Below, one piece after another: positions 1 through 5,774 of a stretch of DNA of 8,787 nt. Within the stretch, counting starts at the first letter, position 1. Each line of letters opens with the position of its first letter. Under the pieces are notes generated by a model. It was not told where the DNA came from. It saw only the letters and a list, made by a program, of their open reading frames with translations, and made no database searches. The position numbers were made by a program, and so were the translations under genes. This DNA is from Clostridia bacterium (GTDB lineage Bacteria > Bacillota > Clostridia > Oscillospirales > Acutalibacteraceae): assembly GCA_017534365.1 (NCBI GenBank), contig JAFWCS010000185.1, positions 1 through 8,787 on the forward strand. The letters are read 5' to 3'.

Positions 1-276
1 CTTTTCCGTGAGTACGTGGATGCCGCGCCGCAGCGCTTCCAGCGCCATGGGCGTGTGCAGCGCGTGCGGGGTGCAGATATGCACGCAGTCCGGCGCTTCC
101 GCATCCAGCATGGTCAGATAATTTTCATAGGCCCGGGCGCCGCAGGCGGCGGCCGCCGCCTGCGCGCGGGCAGGCTTGATATCGGCAACGCCGACGATCT
201 CGACGCCCTCCATCGCGGACAGCACGGAGCGATGCACCTGTGAAATGCCGCCGCAGCCGATGATTGCGGTTTTCAT
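1..276 (-). CDS. Gfo/Idh/MocA family sugar dehydrogenase, N-terminal part (runs off left edge)
   Basis: This is the first 92 codons of an NAD(P)-dependent oxidoreductase of the Gfo/Idh/MocA family, which oxidises sugar or cyclitol hydroxyls in the cytoplasm. The start ATG (274-276) has a CAGGAGG ribosome binding site at 284-290. The frame opens with a Rossmann strand and dinucleotide loop, IIGCGGIS (residues 5-12). Asp32 at the end of the second strand (VADIKP) usually favours NAD over NADP. Then come CTPHALHTPMALEAL (68-82) and VLTEK (88-92), so the window ends on the catalytic Glu-Lys of the family's EKP motif. The substrate-binding half is outside. It lies 19 bp after the stop of the fusion gene, in the same direction, so it is very likely cotranscribed and translated from its own strong ribosome site. 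The family call is firm; the substrate is unknown. Confidence 0.9.
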   Translation of the reverse strand, partial: MKTAIIGCGGISQVHRSVLSAMEGVEIVGVADIKPARAQAAAAACGARAYENYLTMLDAEAPDCVHICTPHALHTPMALEALRRGIHVLTEK

Positions 277-295
277 AGCGATTCCTCCTGCCGGA

Positions 296-2317
296 TCAGA
301 ACGTGGAGGACATATCCCCCTGCACGGCTTCCCTGACGTTGGCCTTCTCCGCGTGGCCGGCTGCGATCTTCTTCTGCAGCTCGGCATAATAGAGGTCCTC
401 GTCCACGGGCAGCGTCACGGGACGGCCCAGCCAGGAGGAGAGATGCGCAGCGTTCGAAATGGAGAGGCCGCGAATGCCTTCTTCTCCGCGCGCGATCAGC
501 TCCGTGCCGTGGAGCAGCGCATCGGTGAAGCGGTTGAACACCTCGGCATGCTGCTCGTTGCACCCGTCCGTTTCCACGTCGATCCACTCGCCCTCCAGCG
601 GCTGGAAGCCGCCCTCGCAATTGCGCGTGTGGTCGGAGATCCGGCCGTGCAGCTTATAAAGACGGAGCTTGTTGTTTTCACAGACGAGTTTGCCGCCGTC
701 GAGGGTGATCTCGAAGCGATTCGTGCCCGGGCAGTCGCCGGTAGAGGTGATGAAGGTGCCGGTGGCGCCGTTGGCGTATTCCGCGTAGATCGTCACGTCG
801 TCCTCCACCTCGATGTCGTGCCATTTGCCCTCATGGCAGAAAGCCTGCACTTTGACCGGCATGCCGCAGATCCACTGCCAGAGATCGAGATTGTGCGGGC
901 ACTGGTTGAGCAGCACGCCGCCGCCTTCGCCCGCCCAGGTGGCGCGCCATCCGCCGGAATTATAATAGGCCTGCGTGCGGTACCAGTCGGTAATGATCCA
1001 GCTCACACGCCGGATCTCGCCGAGCTCGCCGCTCTGCACCAGTTCGCGCATTTTGCGATAGACGCAGTTCGTACGCTGGTTAAACATGATCCCGAAGAGC
1101 TTGCCGCTGGCTGCGGCGGCTTCGTTCATTTCACGCACCTGTTTCGTATAAACGCCGGCCTGCTTCTCCGTGAGCACGTTCAGACCCTTGGAGAACGCGT
1201 ATTCCGCGATCGGCGGATGCGCGTAGTGCGGCGTTGCGATCAGCACGGCGTCCACCGTGCCGCTGTCGATCAGCGCTTCGGCGCTGTCATAAACCTCGAT
1301 CTCGGGCAGGATCTCTTTCGCGGCAGTCAACCGGTCGGGTTTGATATCCGCCGCGGCAACGATCCGCGCCTGCACGTGCCTGCCGTCGCGATGCATCTGC
1401 AGGTGGGAGGAACCCATGTTGCCCACGCCGATCACGCCGAAGCGCACGGGATGGATCTCCGTGTCGACCATGGCGTGCAGCGCACCGCAGGCCGCCGCAA
1501 AGGAAGCGGCGTTATCGGGATAAACGTATTTCTGACTGACCTCCAGCGCGCGGCCGTTGCTCGCTTCGAGCGCTGCCAGGCCGTCAAAGACGCGCAGATG
1601 CGGCTCCACGGAGAGCACGAACACGCCCTTGCGCCGGTCGAGCATCTGCAGGATCTCCTTCAGATGGCCGTCGCCGCAGCCGGCGGGCACCACGGTGTTG
1701 TCCGCCGCGATGGCGTCCTTGATATGCATATAGGTGACGCGGTCGCACAGCTGCCTGAAGCCTGCGAGCGTGTCGCAGCCGCTCAGGATGTAATTCGCCG
1801 GGTCGAAGATGCAGCCGAGACGGTCGCCGAAATACTCCGCGATCTCCACGCAGCGTTCGGTGATATCGCCGTAGATCCCGCGCTCGTTCTCGTGGCAGCA
1901 GAGCACGCCGTTCTCCTTGGCGTAATCCGCCATGGCGGACAGGCGGGCAAACACTTCGTCGCGGTAAGCGGCGTGATCCTCGCCGTTGCGGAAATAAAAG
2001 CTGAAAATGCGGATGTACGGCGCGCCGAGCACCTTGGCCACGGCGACCGTGTTTTTGAACGCCTCAAAATGCGGCTCAAACGGATCGGTGATCTCGATCT
2101 TGCCGTAGAAGGAGCCAATGGAGGAGACCTTCACGCCGGCAGCGTCAAGCGTTTCCTTGAGCGCCTTGGCTTCGTCGACCGTGAAATCGGAGATGTTTTT
2201 GCCGTTGACGTTGCGCAGCTCGATGGCGCCCACGCCGTTTGCCTTGCAGGCGGCGATCTGCGCCTGTATATCGGGCGACGCCTCGTCTGCAAACGCGGAA
2301 TAAAGGAAATAAGCCAT
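296..2317 (-). CDS. fusion protein: xylose-isomerase-like TIM-barrel sugar isomerase/epimerase + Gfo/Idh/MocA dehydrogenase
   Basis: The 673-residue product joins two enzymes that are normally separate. Residues 1 to about 282 form a xylose-isomerase-like TIM barrel (AP_endonuc_2 type). They carry the metal-ligand pattern of the D-tagatose 3-epimerase/inosose isomerase group: Glu143 (CCHENERG), Asp172 (IFDPANY), His198 (YMHIKD) and Glu238 (SVEPH). Residues from about 290 are a full Gfo/Idh/MocA dehydrogenase: GVIGVGNMG (294-302), Asp325 (AADIKP), TEKQAGVYT (384-392, with Gln in place of the usual Pro) and GGGVLLNQCPHNLD (465-478) with the probable catalytic His475. The junction is only a few residues long. 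I chose ATG 2315-2317 because CAGGAGG (2326-2332) is 8 nt upstream; an in-frame TTG two codons earlier is too close to that site. An isomerase fused to a dehydrogenase, with a second dehydrogenase following, suggests oxidation and then rearrangement of a sugar or inositol. The substrate is not inferable. Both domains look intact. Confidence 0.9.
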   Translation of the reverse strand: MAYFLYSAFADEASPDIQAQIAACKANGVGAIELRNVNGKNISDFTVDEAKALKETLDAAGVKVSSIGSFYGKIEITDPFEPHFEAFKNTVAVAKVLGAPYIRIFSFYFRNGEDHAAYRDEVFARLSAMADYAKENGVLCCHENERGIYGDITERCVEIAEYFGDRLGCIFDPANYILSGCDTLAGFRQLCDRVTYMHIKDAIAADNTVVPAGCGDGHLKEILQMLDRRKGVFVLSVEPHLRVFDGLAALEASNGRALEVSQKYVYPDNAASFAAACGALHAMVDTEIHPVRFGVIGVGNMGSSHLQMHRDGRHVQARIVAAADIKPDRLTAAKEILPEIEVYDSAEALIDSGTVDAVLIATPHYAHPPIAEYAFSKGLNVLTEKQAGVYTKQVREMNEAAAASGKLFGIMFNQRTNCVYRKMRELVQSGELGEIRRVSWIITDWYRTQAYYNSGGWRATWAGEGGGVLLNQCPHNLDLWQWICGMPVKVQAFCHEGKWHDIEVEDDVTIYAEYANGATGTFITSTGDCPGTNRFEITLDGGKLVCENNKLRLYKLHGRISDHTRNCEGGFQPLEGEWIDVETDGCNEQHAEVFNRFTDALLHGTELIARGEEGIRGLSISNAAHLSSWLGRPVTLPVDEDLYYAELQKKIAAGHAEKANVREAVQGDMSSTF

Positions 2318-2346
2318 AAACAATACCTCCTGAATGGATTCACTTC

Positions 2347-2374
2347 ATTTTAGCATATTTTCAGAAGAATGCAA
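2347..2374 (-). promoter_or_regulatory. housekeeping promoter of the sugar operon
   Basis: On the minus strand, TTGCAT (2369-2374) is separated by 16 bp from TAAAAT (2347-2352), which is preceded by TGC to give an extended -10. Transcription would start near 2340, leaving a short leader of about 22 nt that carries the CAGGAGG site of the fusion gene. Confidence 0.75.
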
Positions 2375-2382
2375 GCGGTTCA
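2370..2382. promoter_or_regulatory. possible LacI-family or cre-like operator over the -35
   Basis: The 13-bp TGCAAGCGGTTCA is an imperfect palindrome with a central CG, of the general shape bound by LacI/CcpA-family regulators. It overlaps the -35 hexamer of the sugar operon, where a repressor would block RNA polymerase. It is one base short of the usual 14-bp cre pattern and its half-sites are not identical, so this is only a suggestion. Confidence 0.25.
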
Positions 2383-2424
2383 GCCCATCTTCTCCTGATT
2401 TTATTGAAATCATACAAATAATAT

Positions 2425-2486
2425 AAAAAAGCCCTGCCCGTCATCCGCGAAGTCGGGCGCGGCGGCGCAGGGAGCGTTCGCAGGGC
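2425..2486 (-). terminator. probable intrinsic terminator of the candidate small RNA
   Basis: On the minus strand GCCCTGC (2480-2486) pairs perfectly with GCAGGGC (2431-2437), directly followed by six T (2425-2430) and more A/T. The 42-nt interior can hold an inner stem, CCGCG (2458-2462) with CGCGG (2445-2449). It lies upstream of the sugar-operon promoter and would insulate that operon from the transcript arising near 2659. Confidence 0.55.
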
Positions 2487-2540
2487 AGTACAAAGGTACG
2501 CCCAAGAACAATGACGCAGCATTGGGATACTTTCACCGAA

Positions 2541-2582
2541 AAACCGAAGGGGCCTTCGTGATGAAGGCCCCTAACTCGGTTT
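2541..2582 (-). terminator. very stable hairpin, apical stem of the candidate RNA or an internal terminator
   Basis: On the minus strand AAACCGA (2576-2582) pairs with TCGGTTT (2541-2547), and AGGGGCCTTC (2563-2572) pairs with GAAGGCCCCT (2548-2557). The loop is ATCAC and GTT (2573-2575) is bulged. The 3' side runs into five T (2539-2543), partly inside the stem, so it could stop a 120-nt transcript from the 2659 start. On the plus strand no T tract of useful length follows, so it is unlikely to terminate there. Confidence 0.4.
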
Positions 2583-2664
2583 GAAAAATTGAAAGGATGG
2601 TAAAACTGTCGCCGCGGTCGCACTTCCGCTGCGCCAGTGGAAGATTTCTGTTTGGTACGACTTT

Positions 2665-2693
2665 ATTATAACCGCAGCGAATAAAAAAAACTA
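2665..2693 (-). promoter_or_regulatory. candidate promoter of the small RNA, good -10 and poor -35
   Basis: TATAAT lies at 2665-2670 on the minus strand. The hexamer 17 bp upstream (2688-2693, TAGTTT) is a poor -35, and the spacer holds part of a T8 tract. An AT-rich block and the 11-bp repeats lie further upstream. A good -10 with a weak -35 fits a promoter that needs an activator. Transcription would start near 2659. Confidence 0.45.
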
Positions 2694-2704
2694 CCTATAT
2701 TTCG

Positions 2705-2759
2705 TTACAATCCAATTACAAAACAATTACAAAAACGAAGAAAAAGTTACATTTTGTAA
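2705..2759. repeat. three 11-bp direct repeats plus an inverted repeat, PhoB/OmpR-type operator candidate
   Basis: TTACAA occurs at 2705-2710, 2716-2721 and 2727-2732, in exact 11-bp steps with 5-bp spacers; the first two units share TTACAAnnCAA. A fourth TTACA begins at 2747 and forms the perfect inverted repeat TTACA-TTT-TGTAA (2747-2759). Tandem hexamers one helical turn apart are the known binding geometry of PhoB/PhoP-family response regulators, and the hexamers resemble the Bacillus PhoP half-site (TT-any-ACA). The direct repeats lie about 46 to 73 bp upstream of the small-RNA start and about 90-120 bp upstream of the spoIIP-like start. The regulator identity is inference. Confidence 0.4.
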
Positions 2760-2788
2760 TCTTTCGGCATCCGATCGCGGACCGCAGG

Positions 2789-2817
2789 GCATATCCGGCG
2801 CCCGGAACGCATAAAAT
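2789..2817 (+). promoter_or_regulatory. sigma-E-like (mother-cell sporulation) promoter of the spoIIP-like gene
   Basis: GCATATC (2789-2795) and CATAAAAT (2810-2817) are separated by 14 bp. This fits the Bacillus sigma-E pattern (KMATATT, 14-15 bp, CATACAMT) with one mismatch in each element. No good sigma-A pair is visible at this position. The start would fall near 2824, giving a leader of about 15 nt that contains the AAGAGG ribosome site (2826-2831). Bacillus subtilis spoIIP is known to be sigma-E dependent, which agrees. Confidence 0.55.
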
Positions 2818-2838
2818 GGAGGGAAAAGAGGCGAGAGA

Positions 2839-3927
2839 ATGAAACAGGATCAGACAGGCCCGCGCAGCCTTGCGCCGGCGGCAGCGGCAGCGGTTCTGCT
2901 TTTGCTCGCGGCGGTGCTTTGCATTTCCATGACGGGGATCCCGCTGGCCGTTGCGGCACTGATGTTTGAGCGTTCGCTGCCGGACGTGCGGGACGCACCG
3001 CCGCAGACGACTGCCGTGATGACCGAAACCGTGCCTGCGAAAACGACGACTGCGGCGCTTCCTGTGTCGCTGACGGAAACGCCGGCGGATCTGCTTGCGC
3101 TGGTCGAGAAATATTCCGCTCTGCTCGGCGACGGCAGCGGGGGCAGGATCAAGACCGTCAATTACGGAAAGAAGGGCGCGACGGATCTCATCGGAAGCGT
3201 GATGATCAAAAATACCACGCAGACCAAACGGCCGGATTTTGCCGCGCTGCTGCGGGAGCCGCTGCAGCTGCAGATCGATCCGGAGAAGCCGGCGGTGCTG
3301 ATCTTTCACAGCCACACCTCCGAATCCTATATGATCGTCGACCGGGATCGCTATGATCCGGGCTTCACGGCGCACAGCAACGATCCGGCGATCAACGTCG
3401 TGCGCGTGGGGGACGAGATCGCGCATACCCTGGAACGATCCGGGTATACTGTAATACACGATACGGTCATCCACGATACGGATTATACCGGATCGTATCC
3501 GCATTCGCGCAAAACGCTGGAGCAGTATCTGGCGCAATATCCGAATCTGCAGATTCTGCTGGATATCCACCGCGATTCCATTGATCTGGAGGACGGCACA
3601 AAAATGCGGCCGGTTGCGACGGTCGGCGGCAAGCGGGCGGCGCAGCTCATGATCATTTCCGGCGCGCAGGAGGGCAAGGTGACGGCGTTCCCGCACTGGG
3701 AGGCGAATCTTCGCTTCGCGCTGCAGCTGCAGAAGCGCCTGGCCGACAACTATCCCGGCCTGATGCGCCCGCTCCTGTTTTCTCAGCGGAAATACAATAT
3801 GGATCTCACGCGCTGCAGCCTGCTCATCGAGGTGGGCAGCGAGGGCAACACGCTGGAGGAGGCCTGCTATTCCGGCCGCCTGCTGGCCGCGGCGCTCGCG
3901 GAGATCATGGAGGAGTCAAAAGGTTGA
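2839..3927 (+). CDS. spoIIP: SpoIIP-like sporulation cell-wall amidase
   Basis: This 362-residue protein matches SpoIIP, a membrane-anchored N-acetylmuramoyl-L-alanine amidase/endopeptidase. In endospore formers SpoIIP works with SpoIID and SpoIIM to thin septal peptidoglycan and drive engulfment of the forespore. One membrane segment lies at about residues 13-42, followed by a Thr/Pro-rich stalk (about 48-80) and the catalytic domain from about 150. Family motifs are HSHTSESY (157-164), the IHDT block (206-213), DIHRDSID (242-249), KYNMDL (318-323) and LLIEVGSEGNTLEEA (328-342). The histidines at 157/159 and 244 and Glu162 are likely zinc-site residues and Glu331 likely catalytic, by analogy with the family. 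Length is close to the roughly 400 residues of the B. subtilis protein. The start ATG has AAGAGG 7 nt upstream and a sigma-E-like promoter. It reads away from the sugar operon and is coupled to the next gene by a 4-bp overlap. A paralogue with another role is possible, so the symbol is tentative. Confidence 0.88.
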   Translation: MKQDQTGPRSLAPAAAAAVLLLLAAVLCISMTGIPLAVAALMFERSLPDVRDAPPQTTAVMTETVPAKTTTAALPVSLTETPADLLALVEKYSALLGDGSGGRIKTVNYGKKGATDLIGSVMIKNTTQTKRPDFAALLREPLQLQIDPEKPAVLIFHSHTSESYMIVDRDRYDPGFTAHSNDPAINVVRVGDEIAHTLERSGYTVIHDTVIHDTDYTGSYPHSRKTLEQYLAQYPNLQILLDIHRDSIDLEDGTKMRPVATVGGKRAAQLMIISGAQEGKVTAFPHWEANLRFALQLQKRLADNYPGLMRPLLFSQRKYNMDLTRCSLLIEVGSEGNTLEEACYSGRLLAAALAEIMEESKG

Positions 3928-4346
3928 AACGCTATTTTGCCGCCTGCACGGCGGCGCTGATCCTGATCGCGGCGCTCGGCGGGGGCGTGCAGGCCGCGCA
4001 GCGTTCCCGCTTCGTTTCCTACGGAAGCGACAGCGTGGCGCAGGCGTTCGCGCCGGCATCTGCGCAGACGCCGCTGCTGCCGGCGGAGCTGAAAACGGCG
4101 GCAGGGTTCGCCCCGCCGCCGTTCGGTAATCTGTATTGGCTGATCCGGATCTTATCGGAGGAAATCCGTGATCTGCGGGAAGACGAAGATCCGGAACTCC
4201 CCGTAGTCATAGGCCTCGGTTGCGGCAGCGAGCAGACCGGGATCCTCAAGCTGTGCGATCTCCGCCATATCCAGCAGCAGGAAGTAGCGGTCCACGCCGG
4301 GCTGCGCCCGGAACCAGGCGCCCTCGGTCTGATAATGATAGGGTAA
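3924..4346 (+). CDS. small exported protein of unknown function, coupled to spoIIP
   Basis: The frame starts at TTG (3924-3926) inside the spoIIP-like stop (TTGA overlap), with GGAGGAG (3909-3915) 8 nt upstream, an arrangement typical of translational coupling. The 140-residue product begins with a clear signal peptide or anchor: Lys-Arg, hydrophobic residues 5-19, then GGGVQA-A, a plausible signal peptidase site near residue 24. The first 76 codons are rich in G/C at third positions, like the neighbouring real genes. The remainder (4152-4346) lies opposite the 3' end of the convergent membrane-protein gene and gains ATA codons, so the true C-terminus may be shorter or may have been changed by mutation. 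I recognise no domain. Export together with a SpoIIP-like enzyme would fit an envelope or sporulation role, but that is guilt by association only. Confidence 0.55.
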   Translation: MKRYFAACTAALILIAALGGGVQAAQRSRFVSYGSDSVAQAFAPASAQTPLLPAELKTAAGFAPPPFGNLYWLIRILSEEIRDLREDEDPELPVVIGLGCGSEQTGILKLCDLRHIQQQEVAVHAGLRPEPGALGLIMIG

Positions 4347-5774
4347 AACGGCGCCGTCCTCCACCTTGACGCTCGCAATGCGGATGCGGGAATCGGTCAG
4401 CACCGTGACCGCCTGCGCATTCCAGAAGGTGGCGTAGCCATAGGTCAGGCCGTGCGCGTCCAGCGCGGCGATGCGGGTCGCCTTCGGGTTCTCCGCCGCG
4501 CCGTGCATCGGCATTGCGCGGATGCTGCTCAGCGAGAGCAGACTCATGATCAGACACAGGCAGACCCCGAGCGCCGCGAAGCGTTTGCCGACCGGGTGGC
4601 GCCCCATCACCTGCAGGCAGGCCATGCAGACCAGCAGGCCGGTGCAGATCAGCGGGCTGAGCCGCCAGTTCGCGGCGGAAAGCAGGCCGCAGACGTAGCC
4701 GAAGAAAATGACGGCAAGCAGGCCGAAGTGCGCGGCGATCAGCAGGCGGGCGGGGCGGTCGAAGCGCTTGAGCAGAAACAGCGCGGCAACCGGTCCGCCG
4801 GCGACCAGCGCGGCCACGGCCAGACGCACGAGATTGAGCAGAGAGGCGGCGGAAAACATCGGCATATAAAGCTCGAATTCCGCGCCGAAGAGCAGCATCC
4901 ACTGCGTCGGGAATTTACCCAGATTCCCCAGCCAATCGTCGGGATCGGAATAAGAGGAGTAGGCGTTGGCATAGCCGGACTGCAGCTCGCTGCTCAGAAG
5001 CGACAGCGCCAGCAGGCCGATCAGCGCCGAAAGCACCACCGCGCCGCAGAAAAACAGGCGCGGTTTATTTTCTTTGGAAAAGAGCTTGCCGGGGTGGCAG
5101 ATAATATCCAGCGCCGCGGCGAACAGCACCGGGAATACGCCGGTGGCGAGGATCTGCATGCCGTCCAGCGCCGCGAGGGCGGTGAAGACGCAGGCGCAGA
5201 TCCAGAGCGCCAGCTGCCGCCCCTGCAGCCGTTCCGTGCCGCCGGCGGTGCAGCGCAGATAGAGCGAGAGCAGCACGCAGAGCACCGCGACGCAGATGCT
5301 GTAGTAGATCACGTGTTCATAAAAGATCTCCCGCAGCTTGGCGGAGGCGGCAAGCGTCATGGCCAGCGTGCCGACCGTCAGCAGGGAAAGCGGCAGGCGG
5401 AACTTCAGGCTCCGGCAGAGCAGCCAGACGGAGAGGAAAAACAGGAGCGTGAACAGCAGCATGCCGATGTGGTGGGCGGTCATCCCCACGCCGAAGAACG
5501 CCACAAAGGGGATCATCAGCATCACGCCGCCGAAGGGCAGCATCGCCGCGTAGCTGAAGTCGGGGTTGAAGAGCGCCTTGGCGTCAACGCTCGCCTTCGC
5601 CCAGAGAATCGTGTCCGTGCAGTCGGAGTGAAAATACGCCTGCGACGGATAAACGATATAATAGAAGACGGCACCCAGCGCGACCAGCGCAAACAGCCCG
5701 ACCGCAGCGGCGGTCAGGCGCTTGCCCCAGTGCAGAAGATCGGGCGGCGCGTAGTTATTTTTTGTCTGTTTCAT
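4152..5774 (-). CDS. polytopic membrane protein, GT-C glycosyltransferase-like
   Basis: This 540-residue protein has about 11-12 hydrophobic segments, the first at about 20-42 and the others between about 77 and 416, then a soluble C-terminal part (about 420-540). The loop after the first segment reads [12 protein letters not shown] (48-59). An acidic motif at this place is usual in GT-C transferases, which move sugars from polyprenyl-phosphate carriers outside the membrane; Asp51 and Asp54 are the candidates. The C-terminal block [11 protein letters not shown] (446-456) begins a compact domain that I cannot name. The start ATG (5772-5774) has a weak GAGGCGG (5781-5787) and lies 20 bp inside the end of the FAD oxidoreductase gene, so the two are probably coupled and act on one envelope polysaccharide or glycolipid. 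No donor or acceptor can be assigned, and a polymerase or flippase-like role is not excluded. Its 3' end overlaps the convergent small exported-protein frame. Confidence 0.7.
   Translation of the reverse strand: MKQTKNNYAPPDLLHWGKRLTAAAVGLFALVALGAVFYYIVYPSQAYFHSDCTDTILWAKASVDAKALFNPDFSYAAMLPFGGVMLMIPFVAFFGVGMTAHHIGMLLFTLLFFLSVWLLCRSLKFRLPLSLLTVGTLAMTLAASAKLREIFYEHVIYYSICVAVLCVLLSLYLRCTAGGTERLQGRQLALWICACVFTALAALDGMQILATGVFPVLFAAALDIICHPGKLFSKENKPRLFFCGAVVLSALIGLLALSLLSSELQSGYANAYSSYSDPDDWLGNLGKFPTQWMLLFGAEFELYMPMFSAASLLNLVRLAVAALVAGGPVAALFLLKRFDRPARLLIAAHFGLLAVIFFGYVCGLLSAANWRLSPLICTGLLVCMACLQVMGRHPVGKRFAALGVCLCLIMSLLSLSSIRAMPMHGAAENPKATRIAALDAHGLTYGYATFWNAQAVTVLTDSRIRIASVKVEDGAVLPYHYQTEGAWFRAQPGVDRYFLLLDMAEIAQLEDPGLLAAATEAYDYGEFRIFVFPQITDFLR

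Larger units (their letters stand above)
2425..2659 (-). ncRNA. candidate structured small RNA of about 235 nt, family not recognised
   Basis: No convincing reading frame occupies this stretch, yet the minus strand has a TATAAT box, extensive self-complementarity and a terminator-like end. Visible helices include GTACCAAA (2651-2658) with TTTGTAC (2488-2494, one mismatch) as a possible closing stem. CACTGGCGCAGC (2628-2639) pairs with GCTGCGTCATTG (2509-2520) at 11 of 12 positions, including one G-U. CTTTC (2591-2595) pairs with GAAAG (2530-2534), and a 17-bp apical hairpin spans 2541-2582. Together these make a rod with an asymmetric internal bubble, loosely like 6S RNA, but I cannot recognise 6S sequence signatures. 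It lacks the conserved cores I would expect of RNase P RNA, tmRNA, SRP RNA or a T-box. It could instead be a regulatory leader, although the terminator and the separate operon promoter argue against that. Ends are approximate. Confidence 0.45.

Noticed and set aside
1460..1475. An internal start for a separate dehydrogenase gene at ATG 1469-1471 inside the fusion
   Set aside because: No ribosome binding site precedes that ATG and no stop separates the two halves, so a continuous fusion is the simpler reading.
176..2353. A 725-codon open frame on the plus strand opposite the fusion gene
   Set aside because: It mirrors the codons of the minus-strand gene, has no ribosome site or recognisable motif, and is the usual GC-rich antisense artefact.
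2425..2659. T-box leader or known riboswitch controlling the sugar operon
   Set aside because: No T-box core (GGGTGG-ACCGCG type) is present, the operon has its own promoter after the terminator-like stem, and I match no riboswitch consensus.
2705..2732. Short direct repeats as a CRISPR array
   Set aside because: The units are 6 bp with 5-bp spacers, far below CRISPR repeat and spacer lengths, and no cas gene is present.
3458..3484. Tandem repeat in the spoIIP-like gene (two IHDT units)
   Set aside because: The repeated short IHDT block falls in a conserved stretch typical of SpoIIP proteins, so it is probably family sequence and not a recent duplication.
2716..3696. A minus-strand Arg-rich frame opposite spoIIP
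   Set aside because: The SpoIIP motifs, ribosome site and promoter are all on the plus strand; this frame has none.
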